Shown here one piece after another: positions 34,227 to 42,865 of a stretch of 64,000 nt of DNA. Under the pieces are notes generated by a model. It was not told where the DNA came from, ran no database searches, and was given only the letters and a program-made list of their open reading frames with translations. Numbering within the stretch: position 1 is the first letter of the stretch; every line of letters starts with the position of its first letter. Origin of the DNA: Senegalimassilia sp003474385 (GTDB lineage: Bacteria > Actinomycetota > Coriobacteriia > Coriobacteriales > Eggerthellaceae). The position numbers and the translations under genes are program-made. The stretch spans positions 23,637 to 87,636 of the forward strand of contig NZ_QUCY01000009.1 of assembly GCF_003474385.1 (NCBI RefSeq). Reading direction: 5' to 3'.

Positions 34227-35423
34227 ATGTCGGAGAAAAGACGTGATAATAAAAACCGCATTTTGCGTTCGGGAGAGAGCCAGAGAAAAGACGGGAGATA
34301 TGCTTACAAATATACCGATACTTTTGGTAAAGTGCAATTTGTCTATGCTTGGAAGTTAGTGCCTACGGACAAGACCCCTGCCGGGAAGCGTGACGACATA
34401 TCCCTTAGAGAAAAGAAAAAAGAGATACAGAAAGACCTTGACGACGGGATAGACACAATCGGAAAGAAAATGACCGTCTGCGAGCTTTACGCGAAGCAGA
34501 ACCGCCACCGGGGGAATGTAAGGCACAACACCACAAAGGGGCGCGAACGGCTGATGAAGCTGCTGGAAGCGGACAAACTTGGTTCCTGCCCCATTGACAG
34601 TGTGAAGCTGTCCGACGCGAAAGAATGGGCGTTGCGCATGAAAGAAAAGGGAATATCCTATAAGACCATAAGCAACGACAAGCGTTCTCTGAAAGCTGCT
34701 TTTTACACAGCGATACAGGACGACTGTATAAGGAAGAACCCCTTTGACTTCCAGCTAAACACCGTGATCGAGGATGACACAGAGCCGAAAGTACCCCTCA
34801 CAGGAGAACAGGAAGAAAGCCTTTTATCCTTTATGCAGAGTGATAGCGTCTATCAGAAATACCGTGACGAGGTTATCATACTGCTGGGGACGGGGCTTAG
34901 GATTTCCGAACTCTGCGGACTGACTGAAACCGACCTTGACTTTGAAAACCGGGTAATCAATGTAGACCACCAGCTTTTACGGAGCGCGGAAACAGGTTAC
35001 TACATAGAGAAGCCCAAAACGCAGAGCGGTATCAGACAAATTCCAATGAGTGAAAAAGTGTATGAAGCGTTGGGGCGCGTGTTGGAGAACCGCAAGGGAG
35101 CGAAGCAGATCACCATTGACGGTTACAGCCATTTCCTTTTCCTCAACCGGGACGGCTGCCCGAAAACAAATGTGAACTACGCGACCATGTTCCGGGGGCT
35201 TGCGAAGAAGTACAACAAGTGCCATGAGGAAGCCTTACCCAAAGTAATGACACCCCACACCCTGCGCCATACGTTCTGCACCAACTTAGCCAATGCGGGC
35301 ATGAACCCGAAAGCGTTACAGTATATCATGGGACATTCCAACATTACCATGACGCTGAACTATTACGCACACGCAACTTTCGCTTCCGCAAAGGCTGAAA
35401 TGGAAAGGCTGATTGCAGCATAG
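34227..35423 (+). CDS. int: tyrosine recombinase (integrase) of Tn916 family
   Basis: A 398-residue tyrosine recombinase: an N-terminal arm-binding domain (DGRYAYKYTDTFGKVQFVYA), core-binding domain, and catalytic domain with Arg in LGTGLRISELCGL, the HTLRHTFCTNLA box (His, Arg) and the final GHSNITMTLNYYAHA with the catalytic Tyr. Length is close to Tn916 Int (405). Start ATG has GGAAAGGAG upstream. It is intact. In Tn916-type elements int lies at the very end, yet here another 2.2 kb of element follows. Confidence 0.93.
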   Translation: MSEKRRDNKNRILRSGESQRKDGRYAYKYTDTFGKVQFVYAWKLVPTDKTPAGKRDDISLREKKKEIQKDLDDGIDTIGKKMTVCELYAKQNRHRGNVRHNTTKGRERLMKLLEADKLGSCPIDSVKLSDAKEWALRMKEKGISYKTISNDKRSLKAAFYTAIQDDCIRKNPFDFQLNTVIEDDTEPKVPLTGEQEESLLSFMQSDSVYQKYRDEVIILLGTGLRISELCGLTETDLDFENRVINVDHQLLRSAETGYYIEKPKTQSGIRQIPMSEKVYEALGRVLENRKGAKQITIDGYSHFLFLNRDGCPKTNVNYATMFRGLAKKYNKCHEEALPKVMTPHTLRHTFCTNLANAGMNPKALQYIMGHSNITMTLNYYAHATFASAKAEMERLIAA

Positions 35424-35598
35424 CCACAGACGGATTTACTACTTCTTTTACTACCATTGAGAGGGAAAACCTAAGAAGTTATAAAGGTATATGTGAACTT
35501 CTCCCCATATCTAAAATGCCGGGAAAGCCCGGAAATACGGGCTATACCGACATATAAGAACTTCTAAAGAGATAATCTAAATTCACCATAAATTTTAA
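35424..35598. promoter_or_regulatory. integrase arm-type repeats, likely original element end
   Basis: GAACTTCT occurs at 35495-35502 and 35558-35565, with an inverted AGAAGTT at 35474-35480 and a CCGGG/CCCGG hairpin between. Such repeats next to int are where Tn916-type elements end. Since KTR sequence without a start codon begins right after, this looks like a joint formed when the element circularised. Confidence 0.5.
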
Positions 35599-35781
35599 TC
35601 CCAAAAATATTGGATAAAATGTCCAATTTGTAACGGAAAGACGAGGGTTCAAGTATTTTATAATACGGTATTAAGAAATTTTCCTCTTTTCTGCCCTAAA
35701 TGTAAATTAACACATATCATTGATGTTGAAAAATTAGAAATCATAATCAAAAACTCTGAAAAACAAAAGGAAGGATATTAA
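35599..35781 (+). pseudogene. cysteine-rich KTR protein, 5'-truncated remnant
   Basis: Reads WIKCPICNGKTRVQVF, NFPLFCPKCK and LTHIIDVEKLEI to a stop directly before the next ATG. This is the small two-CPxC zinc-type protein found after tet(M) in Tn916. The frame is closed by TAA at 35596 and has no start codon, so the 5' end was lost, probably when the element was rearranged. Confidence 0.78.
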
Positions 35782-36770
35782 ATGAAACACTTACCTAAAA
35801 GTACACTTACGGAAATATTGAATGACCCATACGGATTTACTTACAAAGAAATGTCGGAAGTAATTGGAGAGGATAAAGCAAGAGCCTTATATGCGGAATT
35901 GTATAAACAGCCATTTCACAAAAAAAATCTATCAATATCAACAAAAAAGTCTATAAAAGTAGCGATACTGAAAAGTATGTTTATGAATTGAAAGACAACA
36001 GGTATATCGAAACGGTTTTTATTAAACGGCGAGATGGTGGGACTGTTTGCGTAAGTACGCAAGTTGGTTGTTCTGTTGGCTGTATTTTTTGTGAGTCCGG
36101 ACGCAATGGTTTCGTTCGTAATCTAACACCATCTGAAATTGTGCAGCAGGTCATATTGATACGTCAAAAAGTAAATCGTATCGTTTTTATGGGAATGGGA
36201 GAACCTTTATTCAATTACGACAACTTGATTGCAGCAATCCATATTCTTCGAGATAGAAATGGACTTAACTTTCCAACCGACGGCATTACCGTATCAACAG
36301 TTGGTCCAGTTAATCAATTAAAAAAATTGCGCGAAGAACATCTAAAAATTCAGTTGACAATATCTTTACATGCAGCAACACAGGCTGCGAGAAACTGCAT
36401 CATTCCTCATATGCACATGTACGCTATTGAAGATGTTGTTAAGCAAGCATTGTCCTATTCACAAAGGCATAATCGAAAAGTGGTATTTGCGTATTTGCTT
36501 TTACCAGGTATAAATGACCGTTCCTCAGATATAAAGCAACTTGCAAAATGGTTTAAGGGCAAAAATGTTATGATTAACGTGCTGCAATACAACCCGACGA
36601 GTAATTCAAAAATTAGAGCACCACAAAAACAAGAAATGGTTGCGTTCAAACATCAATTAGAGCAAACAGGACTTGAAGTTACCATGAGAGTTTCTCATGG
36701 TAGAGAGATTAAAGCAGCTTGTGGACAGTTAGCTAATACATATAATAAAGCCAAAAAACAACAAAAATAA
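35782..36770 (+). pseudogene. RlmN/Cfr-family radical SAM rRNA methyltransferase, frameshifted
   Basis: Two overlapping frames give one protein of about 328 residues: 35782-35925 encode the N-terminal domain (MKHLPKSTLTEILNDPYGFT) and the frame read from about 35910 to 36770 encodes the catalytic part. The shift lies at a run of eight A (35920-35927); one extra A would restore the frame, or a -1 slip. Catalytic parts are intact: CSVGCIFC for the [4Fe-4S] cluster, the Cys seven residues before it, GMGEPL, and the methyl-carrying Cys in AACGQL. Family members methylate 23S rRNA A2503 at C2 (RlmN) or C8 (Cfr, drug resistance); sequence alone does not decide which. Confidence 0.72.
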
Positions 36771-36800
36771 TTTAATTAAAAGAGCCAGACGCACAGACGC

Positions 36801-36849
36801 AGAGCCGATAATATGCAATTTGAAATACTGCTGTTATCGGCTCTTTTTT
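36801..36849 (+). terminator. terminator after the methyltransferase-like gene
   Basis: AGAGCCGATAA (36801-36811) pairs with TTATCGGCTCT (36834-36844) and is followed by a T-run. Typical intrinsic terminator. Confidence 0.88.
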
Positions 36850-37020
36850 GATTTAATTTGTGCCCCCAATAACCATATTGGAGCAAAATCAGAACTGTTG
36901 CTTGTCGTTCTTTGATTTCCGCAGCAGCTTTGAAAAACCAAAGCCGCCGTTTCTTTTTATCTTCTAATGAAATGACGCGGTATCACTGTTAAAAGCGGCG
37001 GCTAAAAGGAGGTAGCCGCC

Positions 37021-37131
37021 ATGAAGCACATACCCTATCGACAAAATCCGACGGTCATTGACATATCAAAAAAAGCCCGACCACCGCCGGGGAAATTTCT
37101 ACCCATGAATATGAACTGTATAATCATATAA
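37021..37131 (+). CDS. 36-residue ORF with a very strong ribosome binding site
   Basis: MKHIPYRQNPTVIDISKKAR and 16 more residues, behind AAAAGGAGGTAGCCGCC. No family recognised. The position before the sigma-like gene and the strong site suggest a leader peptide or the start of a lost gene. The remaining bases from 36850 to 37307 hold no other gene; GAAAGGGGGTGAG at the end is the binding site for the sigma-like gene. Confidence 0.4.
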   Translation: MKHIPYRQNPTVIDISKKARPPPGKFLPMNMNCIII

Positions 37132-37307
37132 ATACATTTTTTAATTCCTTTGCGTCCGTTTGCATTTTGCAGACGGGCGCATTTTGCTGTCCTCAAAAAA
37201 ATTTGAAAAAAGTTTGCTGTTTGAGTTGGCAAAATTTCGGCGCTTCCGTGGAGGGCAGCCGAAAGGGGAACACCAACCCGCCCCCGGGAACGAAAGGGGG
37301 TGAGAAA

Positions 37308-37604
37308 ATGAACCCTGCACAATTTGAATGGCAAACGAGATGTGAGTTTAATGCGTACTGTAAACATACTTTGCGCAATGAACTGATTGACGCTCTACGG
37401 GAAAGCAAAAAGCGTGAACGCAACGAAGTTAGCTTTTCAGCCTTAACCCCACAAGAGGAAAAACAGCTTTATACCGTTGACAAGTATTTTGCCAACGAGG
37501 ACGAAGAAACCTTTTGCGCGGGCGGCTTGAAAATTACCGCTAAACTGTTGGCTGACGCTATGCACTCCCTGCCAGACGAAAAGCGGAGAACCGTGTTACT
37601 GTAC
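37308..37604 (+). pseudogene. sigma-factor-like protein of Tn916 family, 5' fragment
   Basis: Encodes the first 99 residues (start MNPAQFEWQTRCEFNAYCKH, end LPDEKRRTVLLY) of the small sigma-70-like protein whose C-terminus lies at 33121-33261. At the break the frame runs into RES-gene sequence and stops after KLVIWMLD, so the helix-turn-helix is lost. Start ATG has GAAAGGGGGTGAG upstream. Confidence 0.85.
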
Positions 37605-38247
37605 AAACTCGTCATATGGATGCTGGATTGAAACTGGTTGTCCTTCTGATATCGAATTCAATGTTGCCCCTATCGTACTGGATGGAACACAGAAGATTTT
37701 CAACTTAGCGGTTTCGATAAGAAATTTCGGTTCATTAGATGAGTTCGAAGAGAGCAGGGTTCATTGCTGGCTCAAGCTGCTCATGCTGATGATCGCTACG
37801 TCGTATCGGGTCAATGAGGATAAGAGAGCATTCAAGTCCGAATACATCATCTCCCAGTCGGTAATGATGGCTTGCAAAAGGGTGGGATACGATGGCGTTG
37901 CGTATTTTTCCAGAAGAGTGTCAGACAAGGCGTTTGCTTATTGCGCTATCGACCTTGCCCTATTCGTTAATTTTGATGGTGAGTATTCTTCACTTATCAA
38001 GCACATAAAGATGGATGACCCCTTGAACTATTTCGTATTCAAACAGCTGCTTCCATCATTGAAATACAAAGAATACGACTTAAGGACAGCAAACAATCCT
38101 TTGATAACAAACATAGGGAACTACGACAGACAATATCCCTATAGAGAAACAGAGTTTTTCGAGTTCGATAAATTTCTGTTCGCCTCGTGGGAGAAAAGGT
38201 CGTCCGGCAAAGGAAAGAATGAACCCCCTTGGGGCGTGTCTGTGTAG
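37605..38247 (+). pseudogene. RES-domain protein, 3' part
   Basis: Continues the protein begun at 32645 with NSSYGCWIETGCPSDIEFNV and about 190 further residues to WGVSV. The C-terminal 150 residues are an extension beyond the RES domain seen in larger members of this family. An internal ATG at 37783 could start a fragment lacking the domain. GC content returns to the ICE level of about half AT/GC, lower than the surrounding core genes. Confidence 0.82.
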
Positions 38248-38385
38248 CAACACAAATTCTCTGAAATGTCCGGTTAAACCTTACCAAGTACTGGCCCCTT
38301 GGGCAAAGGGCGTTATCCGTTCTCAAGCATGAAGCCCATCTCTTCACCGGCTATGCAAACTGATATAAGCAACCACTAGTCTTTA

Positions 38386-38415
38386 TGTCACAAAAATGAT
38401 ATAGTTCTTGTGACA
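38386..38415. promoter_or_regulatory. dyad upstream of the AbiE-type pair
   Basis: TGTCACAA (38386-38393) and TTGTGACA (38408-38415), a perfect dyad 16 bases before the antitoxin start. AbiEi antitoxins are known to bind inverted repeats in their own promoter, so this is the likely autoregulatory site. Confidence 0.62.
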
Positions 38416-38430
38416 AGAAAGGACAACTAG

Positions 38431-39045
38431 GTGAGCGAGCAAAGAGCCATAGTGGAAATGGTTTCCGAGGCAAAGCCGGGAGCGGTCTTCGTTCCGAGCG
38501 ACTTCGCCGAGGCGGGATCGGCAGACGCCGTTCGCAAGGCGCTGTCCCGGATGGTGGAAGCCGGGGAGCTGGAACGTCCGATGCGGGGGCTCTACCGCAA
38601 GCCACGACGAAGCGCCTTCTTGGACAAAGCGGTTCCCGCGAGTCCCGATGAGATTGCGGAGGCCCTTGCCCGCAAATTCGAGTGGCGCATCGCGCCCTAC
38701 GGGGACACGGCCCTCAATCGACTGGGCGTGGACTCCCAAGTTCCTTCGGTCGTGCGCTACGTGAGCGACGGGCCGTACCGGACCTATCAGTACGGCCCCT
38801 ATACGATCGAGTTCAGGCATACAGCCAATCGCGACCTGTCGAGGCTGAACCCCGTTGCGGCCACCGTCGTCCAGGCGTTGAAGGCACTCGGCAAAGACGG
38901 CGTAACGGAAGACGCGCTCGACATCATCTCCTCCCGGCTCGACGATTCGCAGATGGAGAGGCTCGCGTCGGAGACCCGCAACTCAACGTCATGGGTAAGA
39001 GAAGCGGTTAGGGATATGCAGAGAAGGAAGGTACAGCATGCGTGA
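38431..39045 (+). CDS. AbiEi-type antitoxin (DUF6088-like)
   Basis: A 204-residue protein with an N-terminal winged-helix part (AIVEMVSEAKPGAVFVPSDF, ADAVRKALSRMVEAGELERP, GLYRKP) and a C-terminal domain (YGDTALNRLGV) as in DUF6088/AbiEi antitoxins of type IV toxin-antitoxin pairs. Start is GTG with AAGGAC upstream. It overlaps the toxin gene by 8 bases. It should repress its own promoter through the dyad at 38386-38415. Confidence 0.85.
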   Translation: MSEQRAIVEMVSEAKPGAVFVPSDFAEAGSADAVRKALSRMVEAGELERPMRGLYRKPRRSAFLDKAVPASPDEIAEALARKFEWRIAPYGDTALNRLGVDSQVPSVVRYVSDGPYRTYQYGPYTIEFRHTANRDLSRLNPVAATVVQALKALGKDGVTEDALDIISSRLDDSQMERLASETRNSTSWVREAVRDMQRRKVQHA

Positions 39046-40048
39046 ATTCGCGACGTTGCCGCAGAAAGACCGCTCGGATGCGCTGATTGTCGCGGCGCGA
39101 GAGAAGGGGATGCACCCGGCTATCGTCGAGAAGGATTTCTGGGTCTGCTGGACGCTCGATTACCTCTTCGGTGAATCCGCATTCAAGGACTCGTTCGCAT
39201 TCAAGGGAGGGACGAGCCTGTCGAAGGGTTTCAATCTCATCGAGCGCTTCTCGGAAGACATCGACCTCATTTTTGACTGGAGGCTTTTGGGATACGGAAT
39301 CGATAAGCCCTGGGAGAAGAGGAGCAATACGAAGCAGGACGCGTTCGTAAGGCAGATCAACGAGGATGCCGCGTCGTTTCTGCGCGAAGAGCTGATGCCG
39401 GAAATGCAGGCATATCTCGGCGGCCAGCATATTGCCAACGCCTCGCTGCGAATCGACGAGGATGATCCCCAAACACTCAGATTCTTCTACCCGCAATCCT
39501 TCTCTGATGATTCCATTCTGCAGGAAATCCGGTTGGAGACTGGAGCGCTCGCAGCATGGACGCCCACGACCGTGGCGCACATCAGCCCCTACATTGCCGA
39601 GGAGTTCCCAGAAGCCTTCGCTCAGCCGGAGACATCCGTGCTGACAGTGTCTCCCGAGAGGACGTTCTGGGAGAAGGCGACCATCTTGCACAAGGAAGCA
39701 TTCCGCATGAACGGGAAGTTTCCGTCTAGGTATTCCCGCCACTACTACGATCTTTACAAGCTGGCGCATTCCGATATCAAGACGAGAGCGCTAAACGACG
39801 CGAGCCTCCTCAAGAGCGTGGTCGACTTCAAGATGACCTTCTGGCGGTCGAACGCCGCCCGATACGACCTATGTGTCCTCGGGACATTGAAACTCATGCC
39901 CCCAAAGGATTCCATGCCCCTGGTCGAGCAGGATTACGCATCCATGCGAAACATGATCTTCGGTGATGCTCCCGACTTCGGTGATTTGATGCTGGGAATA
40001 TCCGAACTTGAATCGGAGATCAATAATCATGGGCCTTTGAAAGGGTAA
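39038..40048 (+). CDS. AbiEii/AbiGii-type nucleotidyltransferase toxin
   Basis: A 336-residue toxin of the AbiEii family, which uses a nucleotidyltransferase fold to block growth, for instance by modifying tRNA, and aborts phage infection. The hallmark is FKGGTSLSKGFNLIERFSED followed by IDLIFDW (GS and DxD-type residues), with the VEKDFWVCWTLDYLF motif before it and the FWEKATILHKEAF motif later. Length is typical. Translation is coupled to the antitoxin. A Gabija-type pair begins 4 bases after its stop. Confidence 0.9.
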   Translation: MREFATLPQKDRSDALIVAAREKGMHPAIVEKDFWVCWTLDYLFGESAFKDSFAFKGGTSLSKGFNLIERFSEDIDLIFDWRLLGYGIDKPWEKRSNTKQDAFVRQINEDAASFLREELMPEMQAYLGGQHIANASLRIDEDDPQTLRFFYPQSFSDDSILQEIRLETGALAAWTPTTVAHISPYIAEEFPEAFAQPETSVLTVSPERTFWEKATILHKEAFRMNGKFPSRYSRHYYDLYKLAHSDIKTRALNDASLLKSVVDFKMTFWRSNAARYDLCVLGTLKLMPPKDSMPLVEQDYASMRNMIFGDAPDFGDLMLGISELESEINNHGPLKG

Positions 40049-40052
40049 TGCT

Positions 40053-41753
40053 ATGTATGTATCAAAGATAAGGATTCGCGAATTCAAGGTATTCAGACGC
40101 TTTGAACTCCAGTTAGGGGATGGCTTGAATATCCTCGCAGGGGACAATGATGTTGGTAAGAGCACCTTGCTAGAAGCGATCCACCTCGTCTTGACTGCGT
40201 TGTACAGAGGGCGATCAATTGCTGCGGAGATCAGCGAGGAGCTGTTCAATAGAGAGTGCGTCCAAGAATTTTTCAAGGAGGTTGGTGAAGGCGGGTTGCC
40301 CGAGCCTCCCAGAATCGTGATTGAAGCAGTTTTCGATGGACCAGGAACTACTGCAGAGTATCAAGGTGATTTCAATCTGCTACACGCAAACGAAAGCGGC
40401 CTTGGTCTCGCCATTGAACTTAATGCAGATGAGTATGCGGAGGACTTCTGGTCTTATGTTAGATCTAGCGAGGCGGACGAACTTCCAGTCGAGTACTTCA
40501 AAGTAACTCGATATCGCTTCGATAGAAGCACTGTTTTTCAGCGCAAGATCCCTCTTCGATCTTCATTTATAGACTCGTCTGGCCAGCAAATGCGCCAGGG
40601 TTCGAGAGCGTACATTTCGAGATCAGCGCGTGAGGTGTTGCCAGACGAGCAATTGATCGCCCTTGCCCAATCCCACAGAAAAGCGCGCCGTACGTTCAAT
40701 GCCGACGAGAATGTCGTAGAGGCAAATAGGCTAATGGGTGAGAAGGTGAAAAGCCTGACGCAGAAGAGCGTCTCGTTTGCGGCGTCCAAAGGCACTAAAG
40801 ACGCCTGGGAAAACTCCATAGAAGCGCACTTGGACGATATCCCTCTCTGTAATGCGGGTGCAGGTTCGCAGAATATTATCGCTATTGAGCTCGCTCTTCG
40901 TAAGGTGGACAGCGAGAAGAGCAATGTCATTCTTCTCGAAGAACCGGAAGGGCACCTATCGCATGCTAGGTTAAACATGCTGTTGGCGGACATAGAGGAC
41001 AAAACTGGCAATAACCAGATCTTGGTTAGCACCCACAGTAGCTATGTGGCCAACAAGCTCATGCTAAATAGGTTGATCTGGATCAATGAAGGCGAAACAA
41101 GCGAACTCAAAAGCCTTTCCGATGATACCTCTCGGTTCTTCAGCAAAATTGCCGGCTATGACACGTTGAGGCTTCTCTTTTCCCGTGGAGCCATCCTCGT
41201 TGAAGGCGATTCGGACGAGCTGGTTGTGCAGAAAGCGTATATGGACAAACACGATGGCAGGCTTCCCATACAAGATGGAATCGAGGTGGTTTCTGTAGGC
41301 ACCTCCTTCCTCCGCTTCTTCGAACTTGCCGAAACGATGGGCAAGCCAGTTGTCGCCGTAACCGACAACGACGGTGACCTGGAGTCTGTCGAGAGAAAAT
41401 ACGAGGGCTATCGTGCCCTTGGCGATAAGAGCATTGCTCCTGAAAGCGCGGTCGCATATCCGAGCGATATCGCAGTGAGCTTTCCCCGGCATATCCTCCC
41501 AAAGGGGGATATCGACAATTACAGCTACAACACTTTAGAGCCTGAGCTGTTTGATGCGAACAATCTTGAGGGAGTCAACCAAATTCTTGGCAAGTCTTTC
41601 AAGGACAGGGATGAGGCTCTGCGACACATGAAAAACAACAAAGTCGAATGCGCTATGCGCTTTTTCGAGTATAGAGGCCAATTTGTCATTCCGCCCTATA
41701 TCGAAGAAGCGCTCGATTTCATTGAGAAGGTTTGCGGTGACACGGGGCAATAA
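40053..41753 (+). CDS. gajA: GajA-like OLD-family ATPase-TOPRIM nuclease
   Basis: A 566-residue OLD-type protein, the nuclease of Gabija anti-phage systems. N-terminal ABC ATPase: ILAGDNDVGKSTLLEAI (Walker A, about residue 29-42), the signature region GAGSQNIIAIELAL and Walker B VILLEEPEGHLSHARL with the STHSSYVANKL switch. C-terminal TOPRIM: LVEGDSDELVVQKAY and AVTDNDGD, the acidic metal-binding residues. Length matches known GajA (about 580). The gene overlaps gajB by 17 bases. Confidence 0.88.
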   Translation: MYVSKIRIREFKVFRRFELQLGDGLNILAGDNDVGKSTLLEAIHLVLTALYRGRSIAAEISEELFNRECVQEFFKEVGEGGLPEPPRIVIEAVFDGPGTTAEYQGDFNLLHANESGLGLAIELNADEYAEDFWSYVRSSEADELPVEYFKVTRYRFDRSTVFQRKIPLRSSFIDSSGQQMRQGSRAYISRSAREVLPDEQLIALAQSHRKARRTFNADENVVEANRLMGEKVKSLTQKSVSFAASKGTKDAWENSIEAHLDDIPLCNAGAGSQNIIAIELALRKVDSEKSNVILLEEPEGHLSHARLNMLLADIEDKTGNNQILVSTHSSYVANKLMLNRLIWINEGETSELKSLSDDTSRFFSKIAGYDTLRLLFSRGAILVEGDSDELVVQKAYMDKHDGRLPIQDGIEVVSVGTSFLRFFELAETMGKPVVAVTDNDGDLESVERKYEGYRALGDKSIAPESAVAYPSDIAVSFPRHILPKGDIDNYSYNTLEPELFDANNLEGVNQILGKSFKDRDEALRHMKNNKVECAMRFFEYRGQFVIPPYIEEALDFIEKVCGDTGQ

Positions 41754-42855
41754 GAGCATATTGTTTGAGGCTGCAGCTGGTTCCGGCAAAACCACAATGC
41801 TTGCCAAGCGTGCACTTGCTTCGCTGGGGAGAAGAGCTCTCTTTACGACATACACGGATGAAAATACGGAGGAAATAGGCGCTTCGTTGCTGCGAATGAA
41901 TGGATCGCCGCCTAAGAATATCGATCTGATGCCTTGGTTTACGTTTCTGCTTCGACATTGCGTTAAGCCATTTCTTTGGCATGCGGGTTTCGGATTGGAT
42001 TCTGTTTCTGGAATATATCTGGTAAGCAAGCAATCCGCACCGCGCACAAAAAAGGAAAGCGTTGGGCACTATCTGACTCCAGATGGACGGGTGTATACAG
42101 ATAAATTGGCCGAGCTGGCTCTGTATATTAATGAAAGAACGCATGGTGCGGTCATTGCGCGTCTCGGCAGCATTTACGATAGCTTTTTCATTGACGAAGC
42201 GCAGGACCTTAGCGGCTATGATCTTGAGCTGGTCGAGGCAATGCTCCGATCTGGCATGAGCCTTACTATGGCTGCCGACCAGCGCCAAGCCACATATCAT
42301 ACAAACAACTCCAGCAAAAACGGTAAATATCGCGATTTAGGATTAGGTCGTTTTCTTGAGGATCGAAGACTGATAGGCCTATGCGGTATTGATAATCAAT
42401 CATTAGCAGGATGTCATAGGTGCAATCAGCAAATACTTGATATCGCTAACAGTCTGTACCCTAATCTTGCAAAAGCTAGTTCGATTAGAGAATTGAGTGA
42501 CGAGGATAGCGTGCTTCCGCCTGTTCATATTGTGCCGAGCGAAGATGTGCGGAGATATGTTGAAAGGTGGCGACCCGTTGTATTGCGCAATAGCGCGCAA
42601 ACTCATGTTCCTGAGGAGTACTTGACTCAAAACTTTGGAGCATCCAAGGGAAGAACGTACGGTAGAGTTCTTATATACCCAACCGATTCAATCCGAAAAT
42701 GGCTCCTAAATCGCACGGAAGACTTGAAGCCAATAACCCGGGCAAGATTCTATGTTGCGTTAACGCGTGCGCAGCATAGCGTCGGGTTCGTTGGAACGAA
42801 AGATCTGGCGAACAGATCAGGTCTTCCTGTATTCGGTTTTTCGGAAAGCGGTTGA
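41737..42855 (+). CDS. gajB: GajB-like UvrD-type helicase
   Basis: A 372-residue UvrD/PcrA-like helicase. Walker A is AAAGSGKTTMLAK, Walker B FFIDEAQDLSGYDLELVEAM, then MAADQRQATY and the C-terminal ALTRAQHSVGFV. I choose the GTG at 41737, preceded by GAGAAGG, since the helicase sequence starts there. It is shorter than the archetypal GajB (about 490 residues), lacking part of the inserted subdomains. Its last codons overlap, in another frame, the diverged copy of the xre 3' end, so the C-terminus may have been trimmed by a recombination event. Confidence 0.82.
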   Translation: MTRGNKSILFEAAAGSGKTTMLAKRALASLGRRALFTTYTDENTEEIGASLLRMNGSPPKNIDLMPWFTFLLRHCVKPFLWHAGFGLDSVSGIYLVSKQSAPRTKKESVGHYLTPDGRVYTDKLAELALYINERTHGAVIARLGSIYDSFFIDEAQDLSGYDLELVEAMLRSGMSLTMAADQRQATYHTNNSSKNGKYRDLGLGRFLEDRRLIGLCGIDNQSLAGCHRCNQQILDIANSLYPNLAKASSIRELSDEDSVLPPVHIVPSEDVRRYVERWRPVVLRNSAQTHVPEEYLTQNFGASKGRTYGRVLIYPTDSIRKWLLNRTEDLKPITRARFYVALTRAQHSVGFVGTKDLANRSGLPVFGFSESG

Positions 42856-42865
42856 GGCCATAAGC

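Larger units (their letters stand above)
33121..37604 (+). mobile_element. 4484-bp Tn916-family-type insertion, circularly permuted
   Basis: Low-GC Firmicutes-type DNA interrupting the RES gene. Contents in order: 3' part of a sigma-factor-like gene, HTH gene, xis, int, integrase arm-like repeats, KTR remnant, RlmN/Cfr-like gene, small ORF, 5' part of the same sigma-factor-like gene. Joining the outer ends (TAC at 37602-37604 to TAT at 33121) recreates that gene exactly between two codons, so the insertion is a circle opened inside it. No target duplication and no lost bases are visible. The edge may be shifted by one base, as both sides carry a C. Confidence 0.85.

Noticed and set aside
36950..37020. 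Attachment site of the insertion in the region before the small ORF
   Set aside because: Reconstruction of both split genes places the actual ends at 33120/33121 and 37604/37605.
33121..37604. Two independent Tn916-type fragments rather than one circle
   Set aside because: The sigma gene halves complement each other exactly at a codon boundary and so do the RES halves; two separate events would not give both.
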